Part shown: one piece after another, positions 11,236 to 22,244 of the stretch | How the letters are laid out: every line of letters starts with the position of its first letter | How positions within the stretch are numbered: the first letter of the stretch is position 1 | Source of the DNA: Thamnidium elegans | Taxonomy: Eukaryota; Mucoromycota; Mucoromycetes; Mucorales; Mucoraceae | DNA length: 64,000 bases | Direction: 5' to 3' | Assembly (NCBI GenBank): GCA_025201345.1 | Contig: JAIXMG010000007.1 | Coordinates: 744,001 to 808,000 of the forward strand | The notes under the pieces: model-generated | The model's input: the letters and a program-made list of their open reading frames with translations, nothing else | What the model was told of the DNA's origin: nothing | Database searches by the model: none | Position numbers and translations under genes: made by a program

Positions 11236-12069
11236 ATGGATATTCAACAAAAAATATTAAATTCCTTAAAGTGCGTATTTACATTAATTACAATATACAC
11301 ATTGATATACATCTATAAATGTAACGCACCTAACCTTGGTCAACCACTACAACAAAATTGTTCTTCCAACAGTATCTCAATTCGTCAAATCAACCAGACT
11401 AAAGTATTTATCGGTATATTTTCAACCACTGAGAGATTTATGCGTCGAAAAATGATTCGAGAAACATACCTTCAACACAAACCAAATAATTTAGATTATA
11501 AATTTATTATTGCAGCATCTGCAGCTAAAGAAATATTAATAGATGAAATTGACTTATATAATGATATTTTGGTCTTGGATATGCCGAAAGAAAATATGAA
11601 TAAAGGTAAAACTTTCGAGTTCTTTCGGTCAATATCAGAGTTGCAAGAGTATCATGATTTGGATTTTGTGTTGAAGGCCGATGATGATGCGTATTTACAT
11701 TTAGATAGAATACAATATGATTTGGCACACACTATTAGAAATATGACTTATTGGGGTTATTTGGTTGGTAATACCTTTATGGCAGGTCAGTGTTATGGGT
11801 TATCTATGGATTTGGTTAGATGGGTGGCAAATTCAACTATTTCGAAAAAATATAAATACGGTCATGAAGATTCTCAGGTACAAAAATGGTTTCAATGGTC
11901 TAATATCAACCATCAGATAAAATATGAAGTAAGAAACTGTAGAATACATGATCATGCTTATTCCAAGTCAGTGTACGCAAGAGAAATAGATATCGATAGC
12001 TCTATGGTGGTTCATGATTTGAAAAAAGATCATATTTTCATGACAACTCATTATATTTTAACTAAATAA
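11236..12069 (+). CDS. GT31-family beta-1,3-galactosyltransferase-like protein
   Basis: Single-exon, 277 aa. A membrane anchor at about residues 12-28 follows a short cytosolic tail, giving the type II topology of Golgi glycosyltransferases. The GT31 motifs appear in order: RRKMIRETY in the region of the family's R..WR.T motif, the metal-binding acidic motif KADDDAYLH near residue 151, and GHEDSQV near residue 214, matching the family's EDV/EDS segment. Compared with animal enzymes (about 330-420 aa) the stem region is very short. Likely transfers galactose or a related sugar to secreted or wall glycans; donor and acceptor cannot be told from sequence. The ATG at 11236 is the only in-frame start before the membrane segment. 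Confidence 0.82.
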   Translation: MDIQQKILNSLKCVFTLITIYTLIYIYKCNAPNLGQPLQQNCSSNSISIRQINQTKVFIGIFSTTERFMRRKMIRETYLQHKPNNLDYKFIIAASAAKEILIDEIDLYNDILVLDMPKENMNKGKTFEFFRSISELQEYHDLDFVLKADDDAYLHLDRIQYDLAHTIRNMTYWGYLVGNTFMAGQCYGLSMDLVRWVANSTISKKYKYGHEDSQVQKWFQWSNINHQIKYEVRNCRIHDHAYSKSVYAREIDIDSSMVVHDLKKDHIFMTTHYILTK

Positions 12070-12561
12070 TAAAACGTAAAAGTCCATGTATCTACAGTAT
12101 ATCAACATTTTAATTGTTCAAATGTTGAGAAAAGTTTCATTAGCGTAAAAACTAATTAAGACAGCTTTTAAATTTTTATGCTGACGTCATCTTATCTGGG
12201 AAATAAGTGGACTTGACCAATAATATTATCAGATCGACTTTTGAAGTAACTGTGAAAAATTATCAACTATTGAACCCTTCTCTTTCGCCCACCTTTTTTT
12301 TAAGTACGTTAAGAATTATCGAGTATGTTTTCTATTCATTTTTTTTCTGTTTTCTTCTTTATGTTTCACTAGGAAGAAAAGAAAAAATCTACCTAGTGAA
12401 GCTTAGAAGAAGAAAAGAAAAGAAAAAAAGTGGATGAATTTGCAATTTATATACATGAAAAAAAAAATTTTTTTTTCATGTTTAATTGCTATATATATTC
12501 GTCTCATGAAAAAATACTAACGAAAATTTTTCTCTTTTTTTTTTTTTTTATTATAACAGAA
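12070..12561. other. Intergenic: GT31 3' side and eL21 promoter
   Basis: No gene supported. Polypyrimidine/polypurine blocks precede the eL21 start at 12562, as expected for a highly expressed ribosomal protein promoter. Confidence 0.5.
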
Positions 12562-13268
12562 ATGCCTCACTCATTTGGTCGTAAGTATTTTTTTTATATG
12601 TATTATATGTATATACGAGGAAAAAAAATAGCGTAGAGTTGACAAGTCAAATTATTATTATATAGTTCGTGCTCGTACCCGTCACATGTTCTCTCGTAAG
12701 TTCAGAGAGCATGGTTCTATCCCTCTCAGCACTTACTTGAAGACCTACAAGGTTGGAGATATCGTTGATATCAAGGCTAATGCTGCCGTCCAAAAGGGTA
12801 TGCCCCACAAGTTCTATCACGGGTAAGTTATTTTTTATAATATGGGGGTTTTTTTTTGGATTATACTGATTTTTATTTTATTTTTCTAGTCGTACTGGTG
12901 TTATTTATAACGTTACCAAGTCTGCTGTTGGTGTTCTCGTTCACAAGAACGTTGGTAACCGTTATTTGGAAAAGCGTGTTAATGTTCGTGTTGAACATAT
13001 CAAGCACTCCAAGTGTCGTCAAGAATTTTTGGATCGTGTTGTTACCAACGCTCAAAAGAAGAAGGAAGCTAAGGCTGCCGGTGGTAAAGTTTATCTGTTT
13101 TTTTATTTAGTATGATTCGAATTACTCAATTTTTTTTTTTTTTTTTTTTTTATAGTCTCTTTCAACCTCAAGAGAATCCCTGCTCAACCTCGTGAAGCTC
13201 GTCACATCTCCACCAAGTTCAATGTTCCTCAAACCATTGCTCCTATCGCTTATGAAACTCTTTTGTAA
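12562..13268 (+). CDS. 60S ribosomal protein eL21
   Basis: Component of the cytosolic large ribosomal subunit. Four exons: 12562-12580, 12666-12822, 12890-13083, 13156-13268. Together they encode exactly 160 aa, the usual eL21 length. The protein starts MPHSFG, continues [16 protein letters not shown] and [19 protein letters not shown] (the SH3-like barrel), and ends with [15 protein letters not shown]. Codon use is strongly biased to CGT, GGT, AAG and GTC types, consistent with high expression and unlike the neighbouring genes. An AATAAATAAA polyadenylation-like signal lies at about 13311. Confidence 0.97.
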
Positions 13269-13522
13269 AAAAAAGATATATATAACGCATTGTTTGTAAT
13301 CATATACTTTAAATAAATAAAAAAATATCATTGTAACTCTTCACTTTCTTCTTTTTTTCGCTAAGCCTCCCAGTACCTTTTTTTTTTTTTTTTTTTTTTT
13401 TTTTTCCAAGTGTGACTTTGTGCTTTTTTTTTTCTGGTTTAAAATGATTACTAAATAGGGCAGCTTCTAGGGACCCCCTTTCTTTTACATATCCTTTTTT
13501 TTTTTGTACTTTATAAGCATAA

Positions 13523-14708
13523 ATGGCTTCTATTACTACAGCTCCTGCTTATAACATTGAAGCTCCAAAGTTAAAGGTATCAAAGGATACAAAATCCTAT
13601 GTTCACTTTATTGCTGGAGGGTAAGTTTTTTTTTTCTTCTTTTTTTTGACAAGCAAGATATTCATGCTTGTAAATATATAGTGTTGGTGGACTTGCTGGT
13701 GCTGTATTCACTTCTCCTTTAGATGTTGTAAAGACTAGATTACAGGTAAATAAATAGAAACAGAGATAAAGAAAGGGCATAGGTTTATTCATATTTCTTT
13801 TGTGCAGTCAACATTCTATCAACAAACAATGCGCCAATCCAATATGCATAGAGGTGGACTTATCTTTGGTCATTTTTTAGAAACAGGAAGATTATTAGCG
13901 TAAGTGATACCGTTAAACATAAAAATAAAATATTATATTATATAGTTTTTGACATATAAGATATAGTCGCATTAATCAAGTAGAAGGATTCCGTGGATAT
14001 TTTAAAGGGTTGGGACCTAACCTTGTAGGTGTAATTCCTGCTAGATCAATCAATTTCTTTACATATGGAAACGGTAAAAGAATCTTTACAGAATTAAATC
14101 ATGGAAAAGAAACAGCTGGTGTTCATTTACTTTCTGCCGCAACAGCTGGTGTAATTACTTCTACTGCCACCAACCCAATCTGGGTAATCAAGACAAGATT
14201 ACAGTTACAAGGAAATGGAACTAGTAGATATTCTGGTAGTATGGATTGTTTATTACGTATTTTGAAAGAAGAAGGTGTTAGAGGCCTTTATAAAGGCATG
14301 AGTGCCTCTTATCTTGGTGTGATTGAAGGTACAATTCAATGGGGAGTATACGAAAACTTGAAAAAGAAATGGAGTGTACCAAAGGATCAAATTCATCCAA
14401 ATCAAAAGCTTATTGGTGGAAAGACAGCTCAAGATTGGGCAGGTCACTTGGGAGCAGCGGCTACATCAAAATTTATTGCTGCTTGTATTGCATACCCCCA
14501 TGAAGTTATTCGTACTAGACTTAGACAGCCAGCTGAAAATGGTGTACTTAAATATACTGGCTTGTGGCAATGTTTACGTTTAGTTGCAAAAGAAGAAGGT
14601 GCTGCTGCATTATATGGTGGTATGACTGCTCATTTATTAAGAGTTGTACCTAACGCTGCCATCATGTTCTTTTGTTATGAAGCTATCGTTCAAAAGTACG
14701 GTTCATAA
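13523..14708 (+). CDS. Mitochondrial pyrimidine nucleotide carrier, Rim2/SLC25A33-36 type
   Basis: Inner-membrane carrier; the family exchanges pyrimidine (deoxy)nucleotides across the mitochondrial membrane for mtDNA/RNA synthesis. Exons 13523-13620, 13682-13745, 13808-13899, 13967-14708 give 331 aa. The three carrier signatures are PLDVVKTRLQ, NPIWVIKTRLQLQ (Trp in place of the acidic residue, as in the Rim2/NAD/folate branch) and YPHEVIRTRLRQ. GPNLVGVIPARSINFFTYG is very close to the Rim2 segment I know from yeast. Short N-terminal extension before the first helix, no cleavable presequence expected. Confidence 0.92.
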
Positions 14709-14944
14709 GAAAGAGTCTTTTTGGTTTATTTTTATATATACTCTCTTTTTATATATGTATTATTGTATTATTTTCCTTTCGTTTGCTGTATATCCACCCC
14801 CTTTCATCATTTTCATTTTTTTTTTTTACCTTTTTTGTCTAAAAACTTAGAGCTGACTTAAATAAATAAAAAAAAACATTTTTTCCCTTTTTTTTTTCTT
14901 CTTCTTTTTCTTTAGTCCAAAAAACAAACAAACTAAAAAAAAAA

Positions 14945-15208
14945 ATGTCTCCATCTATTCTTAAAACTAATGAAGTATCTGGTGATTCTGACTTTGACTT
15001 GCAAAAATGGTTAAAGGAAATTGAAGGAGCCGAGAACTTGATGAACGAAGTTGAAACAAAAGCAGATAATTTACAGGCAAAAGTAGATGCTCTTTTACTT
15101 GAAGTAGGTCTTCCTATTGTAAATACTCAAGATACTGTAACCGAAGCCACTGAAGGCGTTTCCAACGTCTCCCTTACCGAAACTAAGCAACAAGAAAAAG
15201 ATACTTAG
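14945..15208 (+). CDS. Small acidic coiled-coil protein, unknown
   Basis: Intronless 87-aa ORF, not recognised. A heptad-like amphipathic segment runs over residues 18-57 (WLKEIEGAENLMNEVETKAD, then LQAKVDALLLEVG), followed by a Thr/Glu-rich disordered tail ending KQQEKDT. It lies about 240 bp downstream of the Rim2-like gene and 120 bp upstream of the methylesterase on the same strand, with an A-rich leader and clear coding bias. Size and helix suggest a subunit of a small coiled-coil complex; that is inference only. Confidence 0.7.
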   Translation: MSPSILKTNEVSGDSDFDLQKWLKEIEGAENLMNEVETKADNLQAKVDALLLEVGLPIVNTQDTVTEATEGVSNVSLTETKQQEKDT

Positions 15209-15327
15209 AAAAAAAAACTCCCCCCTTCATATTTATACCCTAAAAACACATACAATAAAATCGGTTAATCAAAAAAGTTTAAATTTTCTTCTTTTTCCGT
15301 TTTTTTTTCCGTCTTTTTAAATAAGCA

Positions 15328-16639
15328 ATGTCTTCATTAGAGAAGGAATTGTTTAAAAAGCACATGTTACCACCACTTGGTACTTTATCAGAAGACGAAC
15401 AACAAAACTCAACAAGGTATATTTACATTTGCAGCTCATCTGAATCTTTTTTTGTTTTTGTTTTACTAAAGATGAAAATAGTTTATCTGAAAAGAAAACT
15501 GGAGCAGCAACTGAAAGAAAGTCAGATAAGCTTAAGCCATATTCTTGGAATGATTATTTTGATGAATGCCAAGATATTTCTATACCTGATACACCTGACA
15601 TATCCTTTAATATATTTACTAAAACCAAAAAAAAATTAATGCATATATCATATATCTTTAACTCAATATAATACACCTTTCGTATTTACAAGATAAATCC
15701 TAGAAAAGAAAATGGCCCTTTGTTTGTTATGCATCATGGTGCTGGTTCTTCTGCTTTAACTTTTGGTTTAACTGCAAGCCATATTAAAGAATTATCAAAC
15801 GGCGAATGTGGTGTAATTGCAGTCGATTGTAGAGGCCATGGAGCCACGAAAACTAAAGTGTTTGATAATGATTTTTCATTGGAATGTTTGTCTCAAGATT
15901 TTATAAATATTATTCAATTATGTGTCAAGCCAAATCAAGATATTATTCTAGTTGGACACAGGTAAATTTTTTATTGTATCGTAAATAAGATATATACATA
16001 CATATTAAAACAATTTATTTTAGTATGGGTGGCTCTGTTGTAGTCAATGTGGCCCATAAAAGACTATTAAAAAATGTGATTGGTGTCACTGTACTTGATG
16101 TAGTAGAAGGATCTGCTATAGATGCATTATCATCCATGACTAAAATATTAAGCTCTAGACCTGTTCGATTTAATTCATACGAACAAGCAATTTTGTGGAG
16201 TTATCAATCAGACACTGTTAATAATATAGAGTCAGCTAAACTTTCAATTCCTGCTTTACTTGAGTTGGAAGACGATAAAGCTGAAAAGCTAAAGTGGATT
16301 ACTGATTTAACAAAGACTCAACCTTTTTGGACAGAATGGTTTCAAGGATTAAGTGATAAGTTTTTGAATTCTGGTACTGCCAAATTACTCATCTTGGCTG
16401 GAACCGATAGATTAGATAAACCATTAATTATTGGTCAAATGCAAGGTATTAAAGCAAGTCGTTATATATGTTTTTTTGTTTCTAACTTTGTCGTTGTTGT
16501 AGGAAAATTTCAATTGAATATATTTCCTGATGCTGGTCACTTTCTTCAGGAAGATAAACCTTTGAAAACTGCAAACTGTTTAATAGAGTTTTGGAAACGA
16601 AACCAACGTCTTGTGTTGCCACCCAAAGTTAAAATATAA
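15328..16639 (+). CDS. PPE1: Protein phosphatase methylesterase 1 (PP2A demethylase)
   Basis: Alpha/beta hydrolase that removes the C-terminal methyl ester from the PP2A catalytic subunit. Exons 15328-15416, 15482-15599, 15675-15961, 16024-16445, 16503-16639 give 350 aa. Features: KPYSWNDYFDE and DISIPDT at the N-terminal cap, MHHGAGSSALTF oxyanion loop, RGHGAT, the nucleophile elbow GHSMGG (Ser165, split by intron 3), LAGTDRLD with a candidate acid, and FPDAGHFLQED with the histidine. Introns 1, 3 and 4 are GT-AG. Intron 2 (15600-15674) begins ATATCCTTT and ends AC, and its removal joins Asp69 to TFRIYK, matching the DTFRVYKSG segment of the human enzyme. It is described separately as a candidate U12-type intron. 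Confidence 0.93.
15600..15674 (+). other. Candidate U12-type AT-AC intron in the PP2A methylesterase gene
   Basis: 75-nt phase-0 intron. The donor ATATCCTTT is a full match to the U12 AT-class 5' consensus. TCTTTAAC at 15655-15662 resembles the U12 branch consensus TTCCTTAAC (7 of 9 over 15654-15662), with the branch A about 13 nt before the end. The terminus is AC. The only GT in the stretch lies after the AC end, so a normal donor is not available. The split joins conserved residues without loss. Confidence 0.85.
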
Positions 16640-16972
16640 CGCGCACAAAACGTGCTGCATAGTTTTTTGTACTTTTTTTCGGAATAATAAATAAATTGGT
16701 TTACTAATCCCCAAAAGAAAAATGTAAGAACTTCAATTACTTGGAAGAACCAAAGTGCTATCAAGCGCTTATTTTTATTGCTCATTACAGCTTCTTGTTT
16801 GAAGTTGCTATGGCGAATAATGCAGGTCTGATGGTCATTACATTATTCTCCGGAACTATAATTATCCTCAAAAAAGCTCAAACGTGCTCCAAGTCACGTC
16901 TAAAATGAAAACGCGATTTTTTTTTGTAAAGATAAATTTTTTCTTCTTCTACTTTATTACTTATACAGCAAA

Positions 16973-18379
16973 ATGGGAATTCTAGGTTTAACAAAACTTA
17001 TTTCTGAACATGCACCTGGTGCTATAAAGAGTCATGAAATGAAGAGTTTCTTTGGTCGTAAAGTAGCTATTGATGCTTCCATGTGTATTTATCAGTTTAT
17101 GATCGCTGTACGTCAACAGGATGGCCAGTTATTACAAAATGCAGACGGTGAGACCACAAGTCATTTAATGGGCTTGTTCTATCGTACTGTACGTATGGTA
17201 GATAATGGTATTAAACCAGTTTATGTTTTTGACGGAAAACCACCTACTTTAAAATCTGGTGAAGTAAGTTATTTATTTTTTATTTCTCGGTTCTATTGAA
17301 GCTTAACAACCTCGTTTTTTTTTTTTTTTTTTTTAAAAAAAAAGTTGGCTAAAAGAAAAGCTCGTAAAGAGGAAGCACAAGCAAAGATGGAAGAAGCAAA
17401 TGAAGTAGGAACAGTAGAGGATGTAACACGATTTTCAAAGAGAACTGTCAAAGTCACTAAAGAACATAATGATGATTGTAAAAAGTTATTAAAAACAATG
17501 GGTATTCCTTTTGTCGAGGCACCTTGTGAAGCAGAAGCTCAGTGCGCTGAATTAGCTAAATCCGGCAAAGTATTTGCTGCTGCATCTGAGGACATGGATA
17601 CATTGACATTTGCTTCACCCATTCTTTTACGTCATATGACGTTTTCCGAAGCCCGTAAGCTTCCTATTGACGAAGTTAATCTTCAAAAGGCATTGGAAGG
17701 TATGGAGATTGATATGAATCAATTCATCGATCTTTGTATTATGATGGGATGCGATTACACACAAACTATCAAGGGTATTGGACCAACCAATGCTTACAGA
17801 TTAATTAAGGAACATAAATGTATTGAAGAAGCTATTAAACATTTAAGTCCTAAACAAAAAGAGGGTATTCCCGAAGACTGGAATTTCGCTGAAGCTCGTG
17901 CTCTTTTTGTTAATCCTGAAGTAAAGCCTGGATCAGAAATTGAGGTAAATATCTTTTTTTTTTCTAAAAAAAAAGGAAAAAAAGAAAGACTAAATAGTTT
18001 ATAGCTTTCTTGGGATGGGCCTGATATGGATGCTTGTATTCAATTCATGGTGAATGAAAAGGGTTTTGCGTAAGTTTTGAAATAATTATCATGGTTTTTA
18101 TAATAACTTACATGTGGATTTATAGTGAGGATCGTATTAGAAAAGGCTGTGAAAAGATTGCAGCCAAATTTAAGCAAGCTACTCAAACAAGAGTACAGGA
18201 TTTCTTTAGGGCTTTACCCTCAACATCTGCGCCTAAAAAGGTAATTTCGCTTTATCTTTTTCTTTTTTTTTTTTTTAAGTGGTTATTTATTTTATTTTGA
18301 ACGGTAGACTGATCTCAAGAGAAAAACTGGTAAGGACACTCCCAAGAGAGGAGGTTCATCAAAGAGAGGTAGACGATAG
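16973..18379 (+). CDS. Flap endonuclease 1
   Basis: Structure-specific nuclease that removes 5' flaps in Okazaki fragment maturation and base excision repair; the yeast counterpart is Rad27. Exons 16973-17263, 17345-17944, 18005-18069, 18126-18240, 18308-18379 give 380 aa, the standard FEN1 length. N-domain: [15 protein letters not shown] (Asp34), VFDGKPP (Asp86). I-domain: [12 protein letters not shown] (two Glu), SEDMDTL (two Asp), [13 protein letters not shown] with the helix-hairpin-helix. The PCNA-binding box QTRVQDFF lies at residues 339-346, and the tail is Lys/Arg-rich. All metal-binding acids are intact. It sits head-to-tail after the methylesterase and converges on the M28 gene, leaving 69 bp between stop codons. 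Confidence 0.97.
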
Positions 18380-18448
18380 AAAATGGCATATAGTATTTTG
18401 TACATACAATTAAAATTCATAAACATATTGAAATCTTTTTATTTTTTT

Positions 18449-21255
18449 TTAATCAAATGTAACTTCATAATCTTCCCCTTCCTCTTCCTCTTCCTCTTCT
18501 TCTTCCTCCAATGGAGAGAAAATATGACGATGCTTGACTTTTCCTTTAGAAAGTATACTTTGAGCATTTTGTAATATTTCAACAATAGTTTCTTCCATTT
18601 CAGCAACTCTCTTTAAATCTTTCAATTCTCTGGATTCAACGATACTAGGGAATGCTTGAATTAAACCAGTTTTAGCGGAAGGAGCAAATAGGGCATGTTT
18701 ATACCAAGGTCTATCAATCAACAATCCAACATTATGTACAAAAGTTCGTTCAAGTTTTAAAAGACGGTTATTGGCCTTTTTGATATGTTTAGCCATTCTC
18801 TTTTTTTTTCTCTTGTTTTCGATTGTAAGATGCTCTAGACCTTGAATCTTGATATCAAATTTGATGGCTGATTTGTATAAACTATGGAGAGCATCCGTGA
18901 GCTTAGGTAAATCATGTTCTAATGTATCGTTCGTGTCCTTGCTGTTTCCATTTTTCAATATATTTGTTTCACTTTGCAATGGCTTATTGCTTGTAAGTTG
19001 ATCCAAGTAGTGTTTCATGGTTAAAGTATAGTCAATTGGGTACAAAGGAAGAATTGTATCACATGATAAACGTAATGTTAATAAACCCCAAATCTTGACC
19101 ATCGTTTGATGGTATTCAAATGTTGGATCACCAATTTGTTCCATCCAAGAAATACTATTATGTTATTGTGGGTTAATAAATTTTATATATATGAGTTTCA
19201 CATGTTATTTACCTGTCGTATGTACTATGTGATACATCATAATCGCTACCATCAAATGACATGGATAAACTAGAAATACCGGCATGTTCAAAGAAAGCAA
19301 CAGAGTCTAATCCGGGAGTAGTTCCGATGGGATGAATAAGAGGATCCATAAAACTTTCTTTATCATGGTCTCCGTTATGACCTTTTTTAGATTGGCTGCT
19401 AATATATTGGTCTAACCAAGAATCGTAAACGGATTTACTAGTTTTAGGATCGATAATATTTGAGGTAACATCAGCTAAAAGACGATTCAATAAGGGTGAA
19501 GCTTCAGCAGAGAAATGAGGTCCAGTGACAGCATGGTCTACATTCAAGTAAGCTACAGCATGTTTACGAAGCCAAGGCAAGTTATCTTCAACCCATTCGG
19601 TGGAGCCAACATTACCGTATTCATTGGCATCCCAAGAAGCTAAAATAATTGAACGACGTGGCTGCCAGCCCTTTTCCAGAAGAATACCGAAAACTCTAGC
19701 AAGTTCAAGCTATATGTATATAATATGTATCAGAAACTATATGTGTTTATTTGAAACTTTTATTGTTATACTTTACCAAAACAGCGGAGCCAGAAGATGG
19801 GTCTGCAGCACCGTGATCCCACGCGTCTCTGTGGTTACCTTTTTTTTGTTGAAAATAAAGTTAATCACCTGGTCAAAAAGTCTGTGTTTTTTTTTTTAAT
19901 TTTACCAATTATAATTGCTTTTTTATGTTCTTCGTCACCTTTGATATGGGCGATCACGTTCCAAACGGGCTTAATTTTAAAGTCATTTATATTTACTAAA
20001 TTGCATAAAGCAATGCTAGGACCTGTAAAGTAACGGACTTGTTCAACACCTTGACCAACCCAACTGGGTTCAATGAATCCGTAATCTTGTGTAGCACGGA
20101 GTAAAGGGATAGCATCATTCCAAGAAATAGGAAGAGAAGGAATACTAGGTAAATTGACGGCAGTTTCATTACGAGTGGCATTGAAAGTGGCAGCATAACC
20201 TGGCGTAAAAGGATCTCCTGGATGAATAAATCCATATTGCACAGATTCTCTATGTACAACAGTAGATGTGGTGTCATCAACCACAGGGTCATTGTAAATC
20301 AAGGCGCCAATACATCCAAATGTTTCAGCGTTTTGTACTTTAATACTACTGGGAACAAGTCCGTGGCGAATCAAACAAATGGAGCCGCTCAAGTCAATAT
20401 CGTTCTTGACAAGTAAAGCAAAATCTTCAATGCGACCATAATTGATATAAACAATTGGACCGGTGACATTACCGTCAGCAGAGTAGGCTGTAAATAATAA
20501 TAATAATAAATATTTTGAAAGAAAAAAAAAAAAAAAAAAGTCTATATATATATATATTACCGTGAAAAGTAGGTGAACTATCTCGTTCATTTGTCTCCCT
20601 TAAAGAAGCTTCAAACAATAATTCAGGAGGACCAGTTACAATAGCCAATCTACGTTCCAGAGGGTAATTGATATAAGGAAGGTATGTCTCGATAGAAGCG
20701 TTCTTGATACCAAATTCAATAAACTTGTCGCGAGTCCATTTAGCTAAACTGTGATCATTGGGTGTACCGGCGATATGAGAATTAGAAGCATAATGGTAAA
20801 ACATTTCACGAATAGATTCAGAAGAGGGTACTTCCTTCATTAAGTCAAATACATCATGAATAGAAGTTATATAAGGCAAGTCAGAAGATACAAGTGCGAT
20901 ATTGCCTATATAGAATTTTAAGTATCAATAAAAAAAAATAAAAAAAATAAAACTTACCAGTCTGAAACATTTCGCATGATAACAAAGCTCGCGTACCAAA
21001 TAAAGCCACAAGGAAAAGAACAATAGAACCTAAAAAGATTTGGACAGTTCCCGGTTTTTGACGCGCTTTAAATGCTCTTTGCTTTTCATGAAAGTACACA
21101 AGGTTATCAGAACCGAAAAGTGAGTCGCATTTGTCTCGGGCCCAAGAAGATTGCTTACTTGTAGAGTCAGAGTCAGTATACGAAGAGTCAACTATGGATG
21201 AATAAGATCTTTTATTAGAATGATCTATATCCAACCTATGGGATTTATGATCCAT
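18449..21255 (-). CDS. Transferrin-receptor/PSMA-like M28 family membrane protein, catalytic Glu replaced by Asn
   Basis: Exons 21255-20958, 20905-20561, 20487-19906, 19838-19777, 19709-19213, 19154-18449 give 829 aa. Type II membrane protein: cytosolic N-terminus of 70 residues, a membrane segment at about 71-91, then PA, M28 peptidase and TfR-dimerisation domains, and an unusual Glu-rich tail near the C-terminus. Zinc-ligand positions are kept with PSMA-like spacing: His411 (NHRDAW), Asp421, Glu459, Asp487, His590. Residue 458, where PSMA has its catalytic Glu, is Asn (WDANEYG). So it may bind zinc but is probably not a normal peptidase. Yeast relatives are Vps70 and the Tre1/Tre2 adaptors of the Rsp5 ubiquitin ligase. 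The start is the ATG at 21255; the open frame continues only 9 nt further to a TTG. Confidence 0.92.
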
Positions 21256-21754
21256 ATTTTTCAATCAAAAGGTATATGTGTATATAAAAGAAAAAAAAAA
21301 GAAAAAAAAAGGTGATTAAAGATATACTATTTATAAGCTTTTTAAAAAAAAGTGTTTACTTGTTTACTTTATAAATGAAACAAGTTTATTTTTTTTTTGA
21401 TATACTATAGAATCTTCCCTTTTTTTCTTTTTTTTTTATCTCTTCAAAAACAAATAATAGAAATGCATATTACGGTTCTTTTTTAGAAGGTAGCATGATA
21501 TAAACAGTTTTGGACTGGAACCAACAACAACAACAATAATAACAAAAGGTCTATTACACTTGGTTCCGATTGTTTTTTTTTCTTGTCGCGACTTTCCATG
21601 CAGTTACTAAAGCGAGGAAAAATAAACCTGAGTTTTTTTTTTTTTTTTTTGTCTCGGATGACGTCGAATTGACCTTTATCTTTATTTATTTTTTTTAGAA
21701 AAAGTATTTGTGTTGTTTACTCTTTTCTTCTTCTTTGATTTATTTACATATAAA
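21256..21754. promoter_or_regulatory. Divergent promoter region (M28 gene / 56-aa gene)
   Basis: About 500 bp between two divergent starts. AT-rich, with many A and T runs and a CAACAACAACAA-type tract near 21522. No specific operator recognised. Confidence 0.45.
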
Positions 21755-22067
21755 ATGAATAGAGGAACTATTGTATTGTATGTTATCGTATAATGAGAAT
21801 GGTTATATAAGTACACACACACACACATATATATATATATATTAATCATATTAAAATAGAGATATTGATGAGGCTGAATATCTTTTGGATCAATTGGGAG
21901 CACCGGATAAAGATGAAGATAAATTAGTGACCAAGTTAAGAAATAGATTAAGTTTGTTTTTAAAGGAAATTCGAGATGGTGCTGAAGGTTATAATAATAA
22001 CAATAATAATAATAATAATTATGTAGTGTTAATAAGATAAATTATAGGTTCAGGAAAGAAAGATTAA
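21755..22067 (+). CDS. Small 56-aa protein, three exons, unknown
   Basis: Not recognised. Exons 21755-21777, 21860-21987, 22048-22067 join in frame (MNRGTIVL, DIDEAEYLLDQLGAPDKDED, then KLRNRLSLFLKEIRDGAEG and SGKKD). The middle exon has clear coding character and predicts an amphipathic, highly charged helix after a short acidic loop. Donors are GTATGT and GTTATA, acceptors TAG and TAG. The second intron contains an AAT repeat tract. Too short for ordinary ORF thresholds and hidden by its introns. Probably a small subunit of a complex; function is not claimed. Confidence 0.55.
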
Positions 22068-22244
22068 ACAAGCATGTATTATTATAGAAAGGGCCTAGAA
22101 TGAAGGTCTTTTTTTTTTCTTTTTTTTTTAGCAACAAAAAATAAACTTTGCCCTTTTTTCTTCTTTTTCTCTTTCTTCTTCTTCTTCTTTTCTCTTTCTT
22201 CTTCTTTTTGATATGTTTTAATAATAACACATATTATAATAAAA

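Noticed and set aside
12207..12636. Two overlapping ORFs before eL21
   Set aside because: They run through Lys/Phe homopolymer sequence and the eL21 first exon and intron; no conserved features.
13490..13500. ATATCCTTTT upstream of the Rim2-like start, resembling a second U12 donor
   Set aside because: It lies 30 bp before the ATG in a T-rich leader, with no room for a branch site and acceptor. Most likely chance.
15328..15639. Continuous 103-aa ORF through the first methylesterase exons
   Set aside because: It leaves the conserved frame (KPYSWNDYFDE is in another frame); splicing 15417-15481 restores it.
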